Positions 27,647-36,622 of a stretch of 64,000 nucleotides of DNA are shown piece by piece. Made by a program: the position numbers and the translations under genes. Below the pieces are notes generated by a model. That model made no database searches. It was not told the DNA's origin and saw only the letters and a program-made list of their open reading frames with translations. The stretch is from Campylobacter sp. RM16189 (lineage in GTDB: Bacteria > Campylobacterota > Campylobacteria > Campylobacterales > Campylobacteraceae). Where the stretch lies: the NCBI RefSeq assembly GCF_012978815.1, contig NZ_LIWR01000006.1:104884-168883 (forward strand), in the 5' to 3' direction. Within the stretch, counting starts at the first letter, position 1, and each line of letters opens with the position of its first letter.

Positions 27647-28862
27647 TATAAAGACTAGATTTAGACAGTATCAAGATGCTATTGAGGCCAGTAATATTGT
27701 TTCAAAAACCGATATAAACGGTATTATAACCTTTGTAAATGATGAATTTTGCAAAATTTCAGGATTTAGCAGAGAGGAGCTCATAGGAGCAAATCACAAT
27801 ATAGTTCGTCATCCTGATGTGCCTAAAAAGACTTTTAAAATTTTGTGGGATACGATTTTAGCCAAGAAAGTTCATAAAAGTATAGTTAGAAATCTTACTA
27901 AAGATGGCAAAGATATATATCTGAATACTACGATTATTCCTATTTTGGATCCAAATGGAGATATTGAAGAATTTGTAGCTATTAGGCATAATGTAACTGA
28001 TGTTATAAATTTAAATAATGAACTTTTAAAGACAAAAAGAGAGCTTGAGGATTTAAATCAAAACCTTGAAAATAGAGTTAAAGAACAGACTGCCGAGCTA
28101 TTAAATTTAAATCAAAATTTAAAATGTCTGGTTGAGTCCGAGATAAAAAAGAATGAGGAAAAGACCCAGATGCTGTTTTTTCAATCAAGACTAGCATCAA
28201 TGGGTGAGATGATAGCTAACATAGCTCATCAATGGAGACAGCCCCTAAACGAGCTTAGTATAATGCTTTTTAGGTTTAAAGAGGCGTTTTTAGCTCAAGA
28301 CAGTTCAAGATTTCAGACAGATTATGATGATTCAAAGCGAATTATTAAAAATATGTCTCAAACCATAGAGGATTTTAGAAATTTTTTTGCGATAAATAGA
28401 GAAAAAGAGCTCTTTTTACCCTCTATTGCCGTAAAAAATGCAATGAAAATGGTTCAAGGCACATATGAAAAAGATAATATTAAGATAGACTTTTCTATAA
28501 AAGATGAGAGCGAAGTATTGGGTTTTAATTCTCAACTCTCTCAAGCGCTAATAATCCTTCTTTCTAATGCAAAAGATGCAATGAAAGATGTAAATAATGA
28601 AAAAGCTGTTACAATATCTATATATAAACAAAATAAATTTGTAGTTATTACGGTTAGTGATAATGGCGGCGGTATAAAAGATGAGATAATGGATAGGATT
28701 TTTGAGCCATATTTCACGACCAAGCATCCAAGTTCCGGTACCGGAATAGGACTTTATATGCTTAAGATGATAATTGAGAATATGAATGGAAAAGTTAGTG
28801 TAAAAAATGATAAATTTGGAGCTTGTTTTACAATAAAGATTCCATATATGGATAAAGGATAG
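27639..28862 (+). CDS. PAS sensor histidine kinase
   Basis: A 407-residue cytoplasmic sensor without membrane segments. Residues 10-125 form an Aer-type PAS ([37 protein letters not shown]), which commonly senses redox through FAD. A coiled coil follows (130-175), then the H-box [20 protein letters not shown] near residue 193-212 with the phospho-His, and an HATPase with N-box NAKDAM, DNGGGI and GTGIGLYM. It overlaps the upstream membrane gene by 8 bases, sits 3 bases before its response regulator, and lies directly before the cbb3 oxidase operon. The corresponding C. jejuni pair is, to my recollection, the BumSR butyrate-response system; that link is tentative. Confidence 0.85.
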   Translation: MDDIKTRFRQYQDAIEASNIVSKTDINGIITFVNDEFCKISGFSREELIGANHNIVRHPDVPKKTFKILWDTILAKKVHKSIVRNLTKDGKDIYLNTTIIPILDPNGDIEEFVAIRHNVTDVINLNNELLKTKRELEDLNQNLENRVKEQTAELLNLNQNLKCLVESEIKKNEEKTQMLFFQSRLASMGEMIANIAHQWRQPLNELSIMLFRFKEAFLAQDSSRFQTDYDDSKRIIKNMSQTIEDFRNFFAINREKELFLPSIAVKNAMKMVQGTYEKDNIKIDFSIKDESEVLGFNSQLSQALIILLSNAKDAMKDVNNEKAVTISIYKQNKFVVITVSDNGGGIKDEIMDRIFEPYFTTKHPSSGTGIGLYMLKMIIENMNGKVSVKNDKFGACFTIKIPYMDKG

Positions 28863-28865
28863 ATA

Positions 28866-29543
28866 GTGGTAGGAAATTTAAAAGAGCTTACAATACTTTT
28901 AGTAGAGGATGAAGGTGGGGCTAGAGAGTCTATGGGCGAAATTCTTGCAAATGAATTTAGCAAGGTTATTTTAGCCGGCAATGGCGATGAAGGGTTAAAG
29001 AAATTTAAGAAATTTAATCCAGACATTGTGGTAACAGATATTGCTATGCCTATAATGGACGGACTTGATATGTCAAAAGAGATTAAAATCATCTCCAGAA
29101 ACACTCCTATCGTTATTTTAAGCGCATTTAGCGAAAAGGAGAGGCTGCTAAAAGCTATTGATGTCGGTATCGATAAGTATTTAATGAAGCCTATTGATAT
29201 GGATGAGCTTTTTGCAACTCTTATAAATATAGCTCAATCAAAAATAGAGGGAGCAAATTTAATAAAAATTACTGATAGATACTCATTTAATCAAACAAAA
29301 AGAGTCTTAGTAAAAGACGGAATAGAGATAGCTCTGACTAAAAAAGAGCTTTCTTTTGTCTCGCTTCTTGTAAAAAGACTTGGAACTTTGGTTTTGATAG
29401 AGGAGATAAAAAGTATCGTATGGGTAGGTGAGAAAGTAAGTGATGCCGCTATAAGAACTTTCGTAAAGAGAGTTAGGGACAAGGTCGGAGCTGAGCTGAT
29501 AAAGAATATCCCGGGGCTTGGGTACAAGATAGATTTAAAATAA
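28866..29543 (+). CDS. OmpR-type response regulator
   Basis: A 225-residue regulator: receiver domain 1-125 with acidic pocket VEDE, phospho-acceptor Asp in IVVTDIAMPIMDG near residue 57-59, and conserved Lys in YLMKPID; then a winged-helix DNA-binding domain 135-225 (LTKKELSFVSLLVKR, AIRTFVKRVRDKVG, GLGYKIDL). It starts at GTG 28866, 3 bases after the kinase gene. It is predicted to control the next operon or others; no site was identified. Confidence 0.87.
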   Translation: MVGNLKELTILLVEDEGGARESMGEILANEFSKVILAGNGDEGLKKFKKFNPDIVVTDIAMPIMDGLDMSKEIKIISRNTPIVILSAFSEKERLLKAIDVGIDKYLMKPIDMDELFATLINIAQSKIEGANLIKITDRYSFNQTKRVLVKDGIEIALTKKELSFVSLLVKRLGTLVLIEEIKSIVWVGEKVSDAAIRTFVKRVRDKVGAELIKNIPGLGYKIDLK

Positions 29544-29663
29544 ATTTTAAATTTTTAATTAAATATATAAATTTTTCACTCGTTTAAGAATAGATATATA
29601 TTTTTTAATTTAAAATACCATTTTAGTTACATTTTTATTTACAAATTTGAAAAGGAGGTTTTG

Positions 29664-31133
29664 ATGCGACCATCAAATGCATTAAACTACGATTATACCG
29701 TAGCTAAGTACTTTATGTTTGCTACAATACTATTTGGCATCATCGGTATGGCTATCGGCGTAATAATAGCATTTCAGATGGCATATCCCGATCTAAATTA
29801 TCTTGCCGGAGAGTATGGGACATTCGGTCGTCTTAGACCGCTTCATACATCAGGAGTTATATTTGGATTTATGCTTTCTGGTATATTTGCGACCTGGTAT
29901 TATATAGGACAAAGGGTGCTAAAGGTCTCTATGAACGAATCGCCGTTTTTAATGTTTATCGGCAAATTTCACTTCTATTTATATATGGTTGTGATGGTTC
30001 TTGCGGTGATAAGTTTATTTGCCGGAGTTAGTACTTCAAAGGAGTATGCGGAGCTTGAATGGCCTCTTGATATAGGAGTTGTTCTTGTTTGGGTTCTTTG
30101 GGGTGTTAGTATATTCGGACTTATCGGAATTCGCCGCGAAAAGACGCTTTATATCTCGCTTTGGTATTATATAGCGACATTTCTTGGTGTTGCTATGTTA
30201 TATCTGTTTAATAATATGGCGGTTCCTACGAAATTTGTTTCGGGATACGGCGACTGGTGGCATTCTGTCTCTATGTATGCAGGAACCAATGATGCTTTAG
30301 TTCAGTGGTGGTATGGACACAACGCTGTTGCTTTCGTATTTACAGTCGCGATAATTGCTCAAATTTATTATTTCCTTCCAAAAGAGAGTGGACAGCCGGT
30401 ATTCTCATATAAGTTATCGCTTTTTGCTTTCTGGGGACTTATGTTTGTATATCTTTGGGCTGGTGGACACCACCTTCTTTATTCTACCGTTCCTGACTGG
30501 ATGCAGACTATGGGATCTGTATTCTCAGTAGTTCTTATACTGCCATCTTGGGGTTCTGCTATAAACATGCTTTTAACAATGAAGGGCGAGTGGGTTCAGA
30601 TACGTGAAAATCCGTTAATTAAATTTATGATTTTAGCTTCTACGTTTTATATGTTCTCAACTCTTGAGGGACCAATTCTATCCATTAAGTCAGTAAATGC
30701 TCTTGCGCACTTTACAGATTGGATTCCTGGACACGTTCATGACGGCACACTTGGTTGGGTTGGATTTATGACTATGGCGGCACTTTATCATATGACTCCT
30801 CGCGTAATGAAGCGTGAAATTTACTCAAAATCATTGATGGAAGTTCAATTTTGGATCCAAACAACAGGTATAGTTTTATACTTTGCATCAATGTGGATAG
30901 CTGGAATTACTCAGGGTATGATGTGGAGAGCAACTGATCAGTTTGGAAATCTTGCATATTCATTTATAGATACTGTCACGGTACTTATTCCATATTACTG
31001 GATCAGAGCTATAGGCGGACTTTTGTATCTGGTAGGATTTTTTATATTTACTTACAATATATATAAGTCAATGTCGGCTAAAGAGCTTACGAAAGAGCCA
31101 TTTAGTGCAAGTCCTGCAGGTGTAAGGGGGTAG
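29664..31133 (+). CDS. ccoN: cbb3-type cytochrome c oxidase subunit I
   Basis: Catalytic haem-copper subunit of the high-affinity oxidase, which reduces O2 and pumps protons. 489 residues and about twelve helices. His ligands are visible in RPLHTSGV (haem b), WWYGHNAVAFVFT (Cu), WAGGHHLLYS (Cu pair) and GHVHDGTLGWVGF (haems). The ATG at 29664 follows a perfect AAGGAGG site; a TTG one codon earlier is not needed. First gene of ccoNOQP. Confidence 0.97.
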   Translation: MRPSNALNYDYTVAKYFMFATILFGIIGMAIGVIIAFQMAYPDLNYLAGEYGTFGRLRPLHTSGVIFGFMLSGIFATWYYIGQRVLKVSMNESPFLMFIGKFHFYLYMVVMVLAVISLFAGVSTSKEYAELEWPLDIGVVLVWVLWGVSIFGLIGIRREKTLYISLWYYIATFLGVAMLYLFNNMAVPTKFVSGYGDWWHSVSMYAGTNDALVQWWYGHNAVAFVFTVAIIAQIYYFLPKESGQPVFSYKLSLFAFWGLMFVYLWAGGHHLLYSTVPDWMQTMGSVFSVVLILPSWGSAINMLLTMKGEWVQIRENPLIKFMILASTFYMFSTLEGPILSIKSVNALAHFTDWIPGHVHDGTLGWVGFMTMAALYHMTPRVMKREIYSKSLMEVQFWIQTTGIVLYFASMWIAGITQGMMWRATDQFGNLAYSFIDTVTVLIPYYWIRAIGGLLYLVGFFIFTYNIYKSMSAKELTKEPFSASPAGVRG

Positions 31134-31135
31134 AG

Positions 31136-31801
31136 ATGTTTAGTTGGTTAGAAAAAAATCCATTCTTTTTTGCCGTTGCTGTCTTTATAGTTATCGCGTA
31201 TGCAGGAGTTATCGAAATTTTACCTGATTTTGCAAATCGCGCAAGACCGCTTGAGGGCATAAAGCCTCCTACGGTTTTAGAACTTGCTGGTAAGCATATA
31301 TATATGAAAGATAGCTGTAATGCATGTCATACGCAGATGATTCGTCCTTTTAAAAGTGAGACCGATAGATACGGTATGTACTCTTTAAGCGGCGAATACG
31401 CTTACGATCGCCCTCATCTTTGGGGTTCTAAAAGAACAGGTCCTGATCTAAAACGTGTAGGCAACTACCGCACAACCGATTGGCACGAAAATCATATGCT
31501 AGAGCCTACATCTGTAGTGCCTGGTTCTATTATGCCAGCCTATAAGCATATGTTTAAAAATAATGCCGATATTGAGACGGCTTATGGTGAAGCCTTGACT
31601 ACTAAAAAAGTATTTAATGTGCCTTACGATACGGAAGGAATGCCTAAGCTTGGCACATGGGAAGAGGCTCAGTCAATAGTAAAAGAGCAGGCTCAAATGA
31701 TAGTTGATGAGATGAAAAATCAAGAAGTAAAAGATGCGTTTGCAAGAGGCGAGATAAGAGAGATCGTCGCTATAATCGCATACTTAAATAGCTTGAAATA
31801 A
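31136..31801 (+). CDS. ccoO: cbb3-type oxidase monohaem cytochrome c subunit
   Basis: A 221-residue membrane-anchored cytochrome that feeds electrons to CcoN. N-terminal helix (residues 8-30), one CxxCH (DSCNACH near residue 60-65), the typical QMIRPF and YGMYSLSGEYAYDRPHLWGSKRTGPDLKRVG segment, and distal Met in PGSIMPAY. It follows ccoN by 2 bases. Confidence 0.96.
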   Translation: MFSWLEKNPFFFAVAVFIVIAYAGVIEILPDFANRARPLEGIKPPTVLELAGKHIYMKDSCNACHTQMIRPFKSETDRYGMYSLSGEYAYDRPHLWGSKRTGPDLKRVGNYRTTDWHENHMLEPTSVVPGSIMPAYKHMFKNNADIETAYGEALTTKKVFNVPYDTEGMPKLGTWEEAQSIVKEQAQMIVDEMKNQEVKDAFARGEIREIVAIIAYLNSLK

Positions 31802-31810
31802 GGCAAGATC

Positions 31811-32032
31811 GTGGATGTGCAGGCTTTAAGAGAGATTCAAGGTTACGGATTTTTCTTCTTTACCGTTTTTTTAGTGGTTGTACTATATAGCTATTGCTAT
31901 CATTTGTATAAATCAGAAAGAACAGGCAGGAGAAACTATGAAAAATACTCAAATTTAGTGTTAAAAGATGATTTGAGCGATGAAATTTTAGAGTCCGTAT
32001 CTACGAGCAAGAATGTTAAAAAGGAAAGTTGA
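31811..32032 (+). CDS. ccoQ: cbb3-type oxidase small subunit CcoQ
   Basis: A 73-residue single-helix protein (TM residues about 10-32, YGFFFFTVFLVVVLYSYCYHLYKSER) with a charged cytoplasmic tail, typical of CcoQ, which stabilises the oxidase complex. The start is a GTG at 31811 with a weak AAGG site; no in-frame ATG lies near. It sits between ccoO and ccoP, as expected. Confidence 0.88.
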   Translation: MDVQALREIQGYGFFFFTVFLVVVLYSYCYHLYKSERTGRRNYEKYSNLVLKDDLSDEILESVSTSKNVKKES

Positions 32033-32034
32033 GT

Positions 32035-32889
32035 ATGAAATGGTTTAATTTAGAAGATAATATTAATTTACTCTCGCTTATCGGCGCATTAGCTATCATA
32101 TTGCTTACGCTATTTGTTGTCGGAAAATATGTAAAACAGATAAAGCATAGCAAATCCGAAGGCGAGCTTAGCGAGGATAATTGGGATGGAATAGGCGAGT
32201 ATAAAAATCCTATTCCGGTAGGCTGGGCCTTGATATTTGTACTTACCATAGTATGGGCGATCTGGTATTATTTGGTCGGTTATCCTCTTAACTCATATTC
32301 TCAAATTGGCGAATATAACGAAGAGGTAAAGGCTATGAACGCTAAATTTGAGAAAGAGTGGGCGAATCCTGATATAAAAACTCTTCATGCAATGGGTGAG
32401 AGTATATTTTTAGTCCAATGCTCGGCATGTCATGGAATCACGGCTGACGGTATAAACGGCAAGGCCGCCGATTTAAACGTTTGGGGAAGTGAGCAGGGTA
32501 TAGTAGATGCTATTATAAACGGCTCAAAGGGGCTTGATTACCCAATGGGAGAAATGCCTCCAGGAATGGCTGACGAGGAAGGCGCTAAGGCTATTGCAGC
32601 CTATATAGCCAAAGAGTTATCCGGTATAAAGTCAACTAAAAACGAAGCCTTGGTAGAGACCGGCAGATCCTTATATCCTGTATGTGCATCTTGCCACGGA
32701 GATGACGGCAAAGGAATGGATGGCATGAGTCCTGATCTTACTAAATATGGTACAAGTGATTTTGTAGTAGATGTGCTAAAACGTGGTAAAAAAGGTGCTA
32801 TAGGCGCTATGCCTAAATTTGACGACGGAAGACTTAACGCATTGCAGCAAAAGGCTGTAGGCGAATATATCTTATCGCTTACGAAGTAA
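32035..32889 (+). CDS. ccoP: cbb3-type oxidase dihaem cytochrome c subunit
   Basis: A 284-residue dihaem cytochrome with two N-terminal helices (about 9-30 and 60-83) and two CxxCH motifs: CSACH near residue 129 and CASCH near residue 217, each with its later Met (GEMPPGM and GAMPKFDDGR). It accepts electrons from the bc1 complex or cytochrome c and passes them to CcoO. The ATG at 32035 lies just after the ccoQ stop and is better placed than an upstream TTG. AGGAAAG ribosome site. Confidence 0.96.
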   Translation: MKWFNLEDNINLLSLIGALAIILLTLFVVGKYVKQIKHSKSEGELSEDNWDGIGEYKNPIPVGWALIFVLTIVWAIWYYLVGYPLNSYSQIGEYNEEVKAMNAKFEKEWANPDIKTLHAMGESIFLVQCSACHGITADGINGKAADLNVWGSEQGIVDAIINGSKGLDYPMGEMPPGMADEEGAKAIAAYIAKELSGIKSTKNEALVETGRSLYPVCASCHGDDGKGMDGMSPDLTKYGTSDFVVDVLKRGKKGAIGAMPKFDDGRLNALQQKAVGEYILSLTK

Positions 32890-32898
32890 GGAGCTATG

Positions 32899-33111
32899 AT
32901 GGAAAATACAAATAGAAACGTTTTTGCACTAAATGGTGCAACGGGAATGCTTATCGCTACCGTGCTTTTGCTAACTATCTTAGCCGTACTTACATATCTT
33001 GGCATTAAGGCTCAACAAGATGTGGCGCAAAAGCCATACACTATCGAAAATCCAAGTGCTATCGAGATGAAAAGCGTAGATAACGCTAAGCATATAAAGA
33101 TAAAGGAGTAG
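32899..33111 (+). CDS. DUF4006 small membrane protein of the cbb3 operon
   Basis: A 70-residue protein with one membrane helix (NGATGMLIATVLLLTILAVLTYLGI, about 13-37) and a short C-terminal tail. It corresponds to the DUF4006 protein found after ccoP in Campylobacter. ATGs at 32896 and 32899 are both possible; the AAGGAG site at 32888-32893 favours the second. Likely an oxidase assembly or accessory subunit; the function is not known. Confidence 0.8.
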   Translation: MENTNRNVFALNGATGMLIATVLLLTILAVLTYLGIKAQQDVAQKPYTIENPSAIEMKSVDNAKHIKIKE

Positions 33112-33113
33112 AG

Positions 33114-33215
33114 ATGTCGGCAATTTTAGAGAAGATTATAATCATAGGACTTGTCCTCTCTGCTATAATTTGTGCATGGGCTGTTTTAACTCCTAATCAC
33201 CTGTTCGTAGGATGA
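33114..33215 (+). CDS. 33-residue single-helix membrane protein
   Basis: A very short ORF between the DUF4006 gene and the next gene. It begins with ATG at 33114, 2 bases after the previous stop, behind an AAAGGAG site, and its TGA overlaps the next ATG by 4 bases (ATGA at 33212). The product is almost all one membrane helix (KIIIIGLVLSAIICAWAVL) with a short C-terminal tail TPNHLFVG. The perfect coupling on both sides and the ribosome site make it likely real. Being within the cbb3 operon, it may be an oxidase accessory peptide. Confidence 0.7.
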   Translation: MSAILEKIIIIGLVLSAIICAWAVLTPNHLFVG

Positions 33216-33808
33216 AATTTATAAATTTTAAGGGCGTATTTATCGCCCTTGCTTTGCTTTTAACTTCTGCTTTTTCAAAAGATATTGTCCTAGTAAATCA
33301 AAAAATTTTAAGCGATAAAGTTGCTGAAAGAATAGAGCTTATAGGTGACGAGTTGTTTGAAAAATCAAGTATTTATGTGGGTATAGGCGTATTTGATAAA
33401 TTAAATGGAAAAAATTTAAAAGAGGCTTTTGGCGAGTTAGATTTAAAGCCGCCTTTTGCATTTTTGATGCTGTCTAAATTTGAGCATAAGGTTGAAATTT
33501 TTGCCGATAGTGAAACTCTTAAACTCTTTAATAAAGAGGGAATTTTAAGCCCATATCCATCTAGCGGTTCGATTTTACCAATACTTACCTCAAAAAATGG
33601 CAAGGATATTTATAATGCTGCTATGCTTAACGGCTATGCTGATTTGGCTGAGCAGATAGCTTCGTCAAAGCGCATTAAACTAGAAAATGCGCTAGGCAGT
33701 TCAAATAAAATTTTTCTTGAGATCATCAGATTTTTCGTATATGGTTCAATAATCTTTGTTATAGTCGTGATGTCAGTTAAGAAATTTAGGAATAAAAATG
33801 CAAGATAA
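33212..33808 (+). CDS. Periplasmic/membrane protein, TPM-like domain, cbb3 operon
   Basis: A 198-residue exported protein: signal peptide about 1-22 (LLLTSAFS-KD), a compact periplasmic domain 25-165 resembling the TPM/YgcG type (VNQKILSDKVAERIELIGDELFEKSSIYVGIGVFDKL), and a C-terminal membrane helix about 167-188. A homologue sits at the same position in C. jejuni. TPM domains act in complex assembly or repair, which would suit oxidase biogenesis; here this is inference. It overlaps both neighbours. Confidence 0.65.
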   Translation: MKFINFKGVFIALALLLTSAFSKDIVLVNQKILSDKVAERIELIGDELFEKSSIYVGIGVFDKLNGKNLKEAFGELDLKPPFAFLMLSKFEHKVEIFADSETLKLFNKEGILSPYPSSGSILPILTSKNGKDIYNAAMLNGYADLAEQIASSKRIKLENALGSSNKIFLEIIRFFVYGSIIFVIVVMSVKKFRNKNAR

Positions 33809-34289
33809 TACAAAGACATTTTGGCCATACGCTATCGTGCTCTCTATCATAGCTATTGTCATAGCCTGCATAGCTACGATTGTAATTGCGCTTAAAAATC
33901 CCGTTCAGATGGATACTTTTTATATGGACAGATATCAAAACGTAGATGAGAATATCAATAAAATTCACGAGAGTCAAAAGAAGTTTGATTCTAAATTCAG
34001 TGTCGTTTTTAATAGTGTAAATCTAGAAAAACATAACGATTTTCTTAAAGCTATATTTGAATTTACCGTAGCTCCAAAAGATAACAAATCTGCTAATCTT
34101 AGCACTCAAATTTTATTAACCAGACCAGAAACTAATGAGCTAAATCAAAATTTAGAGGCGATTTGGCAAAATCAAAAATTAATTACAAATAGTGTAAAAT
34201 TAACTAAAGAGGGTAGATGGCAGCTGCTTTTAAAGCTAAATGACGGCACAGATACCGGATTTTATAAATTTGAAATTGAAGCGAAGTGA
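33798..34289 (+). CDS. ccoH: FixH/CcoH-like oxidase assembly protein
   Basis: A 163-residue protein with one N-terminal helix (FWPYAIVLSIIAIVIACIATIVIAL, residues 9-33) and a beta-rich periplasmic domain ending in WQLLLKLNDGTDTGFYKFEIE. This is the FixH/CcoH layout, an assembly factor for cbb3 oxidase. It is the last oxidase-linked gene; its end overlaps the addB start by 4 bases. Confidence 0.78.
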   Translation: MQDNTKTFWPYAIVLSIIAIVIACIATIVIALKNPVQMDTFYMDRYQNVDENINKIHESQKKFDSKFSVVFNSVNLEKHNDFLKAIFEFTVAPKDNKSANLSTQILLTRPETNELNQNLEAIWQNQKLITNSVKLTKEGRWQLLLKLNDGTDTGFYKFEIEAK

Positions 34290-36622
34290 TAGATTTAAAT
34301 AGACTTTTTGTTTTTACAAACTCACGTAAAATTCGTGATTTTAACTCAAAATTTGAAGAGCAGTTAATACCCAAGGCGATTACTATAGCCGAATTTGAAA
34401 AAAAGGCGGTTTTGGTAAAAGATCGTTTTGAAGCCGATAGCGTATATTTGCTAGTGCTTATGCAAAGAGCTAGTGCAAGCATCAAAGAGGCTAGAGAGCA
34501 GCTTAAAATACCCGATGAATTTTTTGCATTTTTAAAAAATAATGACTATCTTTTTAGCTTTTTTAAAGAGCTTGCAATTCAAAAAAAGAGCATAGAAGAT
34601 ATTAAATTTAGCGATATATACGCCAATTTTGAAGAGCATTTGACCATACTTGAAGCCGTGCTAAATAGATATAAAGAGCTACTTGAAAAAGAGAATTTAT
34701 ACGATGATATAGTTTTGCCTGAAATTTATAATCTAAACGAGGATTATATCAGGGAATTTGATGAAATTATCATAGAGATAGACGGATTTTTAAGTGATTT
34801 TGAATGGGAAATTTTAAATAAAGTTTCATCTCTTACCACTCTTAAAATCATATTTCAAACAAGTAAATTTAATAAAAAATTAGTAGATAAAATTTCTCAA
34901 GCTTCAGGAATTAAAAATTTTGCCGAGTATTCAAAATTTGAGCTAAATTTGAGTGATAAAACACTTAAAAATATCGGCACTATCAATAAAAAAAGAGAGA
35001 TTCAGACTAGATCTTTTGCTACGACTAGCCTTGAGTGTGCTTATGTTATGGCTAAAGCAAGCGAGTTTATAAGAGATGGAATTGAGCCTGAAAAAATAGC
35101 AGTGATTTTGCCTGATGAGAGCTTTAGCGAGCTTCTTGCAATGTACGATTTTAACCGAATTTTTAACTTCGCTATGGGTGAGAGCTTTAAGAATACGAAA
35201 TTTTTTCAAATTATAGAATATATTGTAGCTGCAATAAACGATAAAAAAAGAGTAAAATTAGACACTCAAAACAGATTTGAATTCAATGAATTTGAGTTTA
35301 TTTTAGAATCTTTTGGGCTTAAAAACGAGCTTTTTAATAAATTTAAAGATCACTTTGAAATGAGCTGCGAATTTAGCTTTTTTAAAGTGCTTATAAATGA
35401 AATTTTATCTCTGCAAGATGATAAAAATGTCGAAGATTTAGTTTTAGAAGAGCTTTTTTATATAGAAAATTTGGCTAGATATTTTAACTTTACGCTAAGA
35501 CAAATTTGTGAAATTTTCCTTATAAAGCTAAATACTCTCAAACTTGACGACATAGGCGGTGGCAAGATAAACGTAATAGGTATCTTGGAGAGTCGCGGAA
35601 TGAAATTTGACGGTGTTATTATCGTTGATTTTAATGACGATTTGATACCAAAACTTAGCGTAAACGAGATGTTTTTAAACTCAAAGGTTAGAGAAAAAGC
35701 AGGTCTTATAAGCTATATAGATAGAGAAAATTTACAAAGATTTTATTATGAAAATCTCATAAATGAGTCCAAAAAAACAGCGATTTGTTATCTTGTAAAT
35801 GAGGAAAAAATCCCTTCAAGATTTCTAAATGAGTTTATAGCTATTAAGGATATGAATTTTAGCGATGACGAGTATGCTAAGGTTTTATCGCGCGTGCAAG
35901 ATGGAGCTAGGCTAAGGGCGTTTGATGATGAAGTGATTTTAAGGCATGATTTTTTTGCTAAGCCACTTTCATTTTCTAAGCTAAACACATTTTTAACATG
36001 TCCTAGGAAATATTATTATTCTAAAATTTTAGGAATTAGGCCAGCTTTGATGCCTCAAGATAGCCAAAATACAGCACTTGGAAATACTGTTCATGCGACG
36101 CTTTGCGAGTATTATAATAAATTTGAGAAATTTGATCTGATTGAATTTGAAAAAATTTTAAGTAGTAAGGAAATCTCGCCTCTTGATTTTGAAATTTTGA
36201 TGATAAATTTTGAAAAATTTGCCAAAAAAGAGCAAGATAGATTTGCTCAGGGCTGGAGGGTTAAAGCCTGTGAAAAAGAGCTTAGTCGCAGCTTTGAAGG
36301 AATAATGTTGATAGGCTTTATCGATAGGATAGATAAGAGAGATGGCGAGATAAATTTAATTGATTACAAGAGTGGAAGTTTTGATAAAAAATCATTGCAA
36401 CTTCCTTTTTATGAGGCTCTTGTGGGAACTAAATGCGAGGCTTTTTACTATGATTTAAAAAGCGAGATGGAGTTAGTTAAATCTGCTTCAAATATAGAAG
36501 ATTTGCAAATAGAGCTTGAAAATCTTAAAAAAATCAACAAAAGCGAGATAAATTTTAGTCGCAATGTAAGTGCAGCATGCAGATATTGCGAATACAAAAT
36601 AATTTGTAAGGGCGAACTATGA
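34286..36622 (+). CDS. addB: AddB-like nuclease subunit of the AddAB recombinase
   Basis: A 778-residue partner of the AddA helicase-nuclease in double-strand break processing. The N-terminal half is a helicase-like fold without a good Walker A. The C-terminal quarter is a PD-(D/E)XK nuclease: GFIDRIDKRDGEINLIDYKSGS near residues 674-695 holds the Asp and Asp-x-Lys catalytic residues. Cysteines in FLTCPRKYYY near residue 572 and CRYCEYKIIC at the C-terminus form the four-Cys Fe-S clasp known in AddB. Translation starts at GTG 34286, overlapping ccoH by 4 bases, and the stop overlaps addA. Confidence 0.85.
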   Translation: MIDLNRLFVFTNSRKIRDFNSKFEEQLIPKAITIAEFEKKAVLVKDRFEADSVYLLVLMQRASASIKEAREQLKIPDEFFAFLKNNDYLFSFFKELAIQKKSIEDIKFSDIYANFEEHLTILEAVLNRYKELLEKENLYDDIVLPEIYNLNEDYIREFDEIIIEIDGFLSDFEWEILNKVSSLTTLKIIFQTSKFNKKLVDKISQASGIKNFAEYSKFELNLSDKTLKNIGTINKKREIQTRSFATTSLECAYVMAKASEFIRDGIEPEKIAVILPDESFSELLAMYDFNRIFNFAMGESFKNTKFFQIIEYIVAAINDKKRVKLDTQNRFEFNEFEFILESFGLKNELFNKFKDHFEMSCEFSFFKVLINEILSLQDDKNVEDLVLEELFYIENLARYFNFTLRQICEIFLIKLNTLKLDDIGGGKINVIGILESRGMKFDGVIIVDFNDDLIPKLSVNEMFLNSKVREKAGLISYIDRENLQRFYYENLINESKKTAICYLVNEEKIPSRFLNEFIAIKDMNFSDDEYAKVLSRVQDGARLRAFDDEVILRHDFFAKPLSFSKLNTFLTCPRKYYYSKILGIRPALMPQDSQNTALGNTVHATLCEYYNKFEKFDLIEFEKILSSKEISPLDFEILMINFEKFAKKEQDRFAQGWRVKACEKELSRSFEGIMLIGFIDRIDKRDGEINLIDYKSGSFDKKSLQLPFYEALVGTKCEAFYYDLKSEMELVKSASNIEDLQIELENLKKINKSEINFSRNVSAACRYCEYKIICKGEL

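Noticed and set aside
36001-36622. Separate nuclease gene at the end of addB
   Set aside because: The nuclease domain is fused in one frame with the N-terminal helicase-like part, as in normal AddB.
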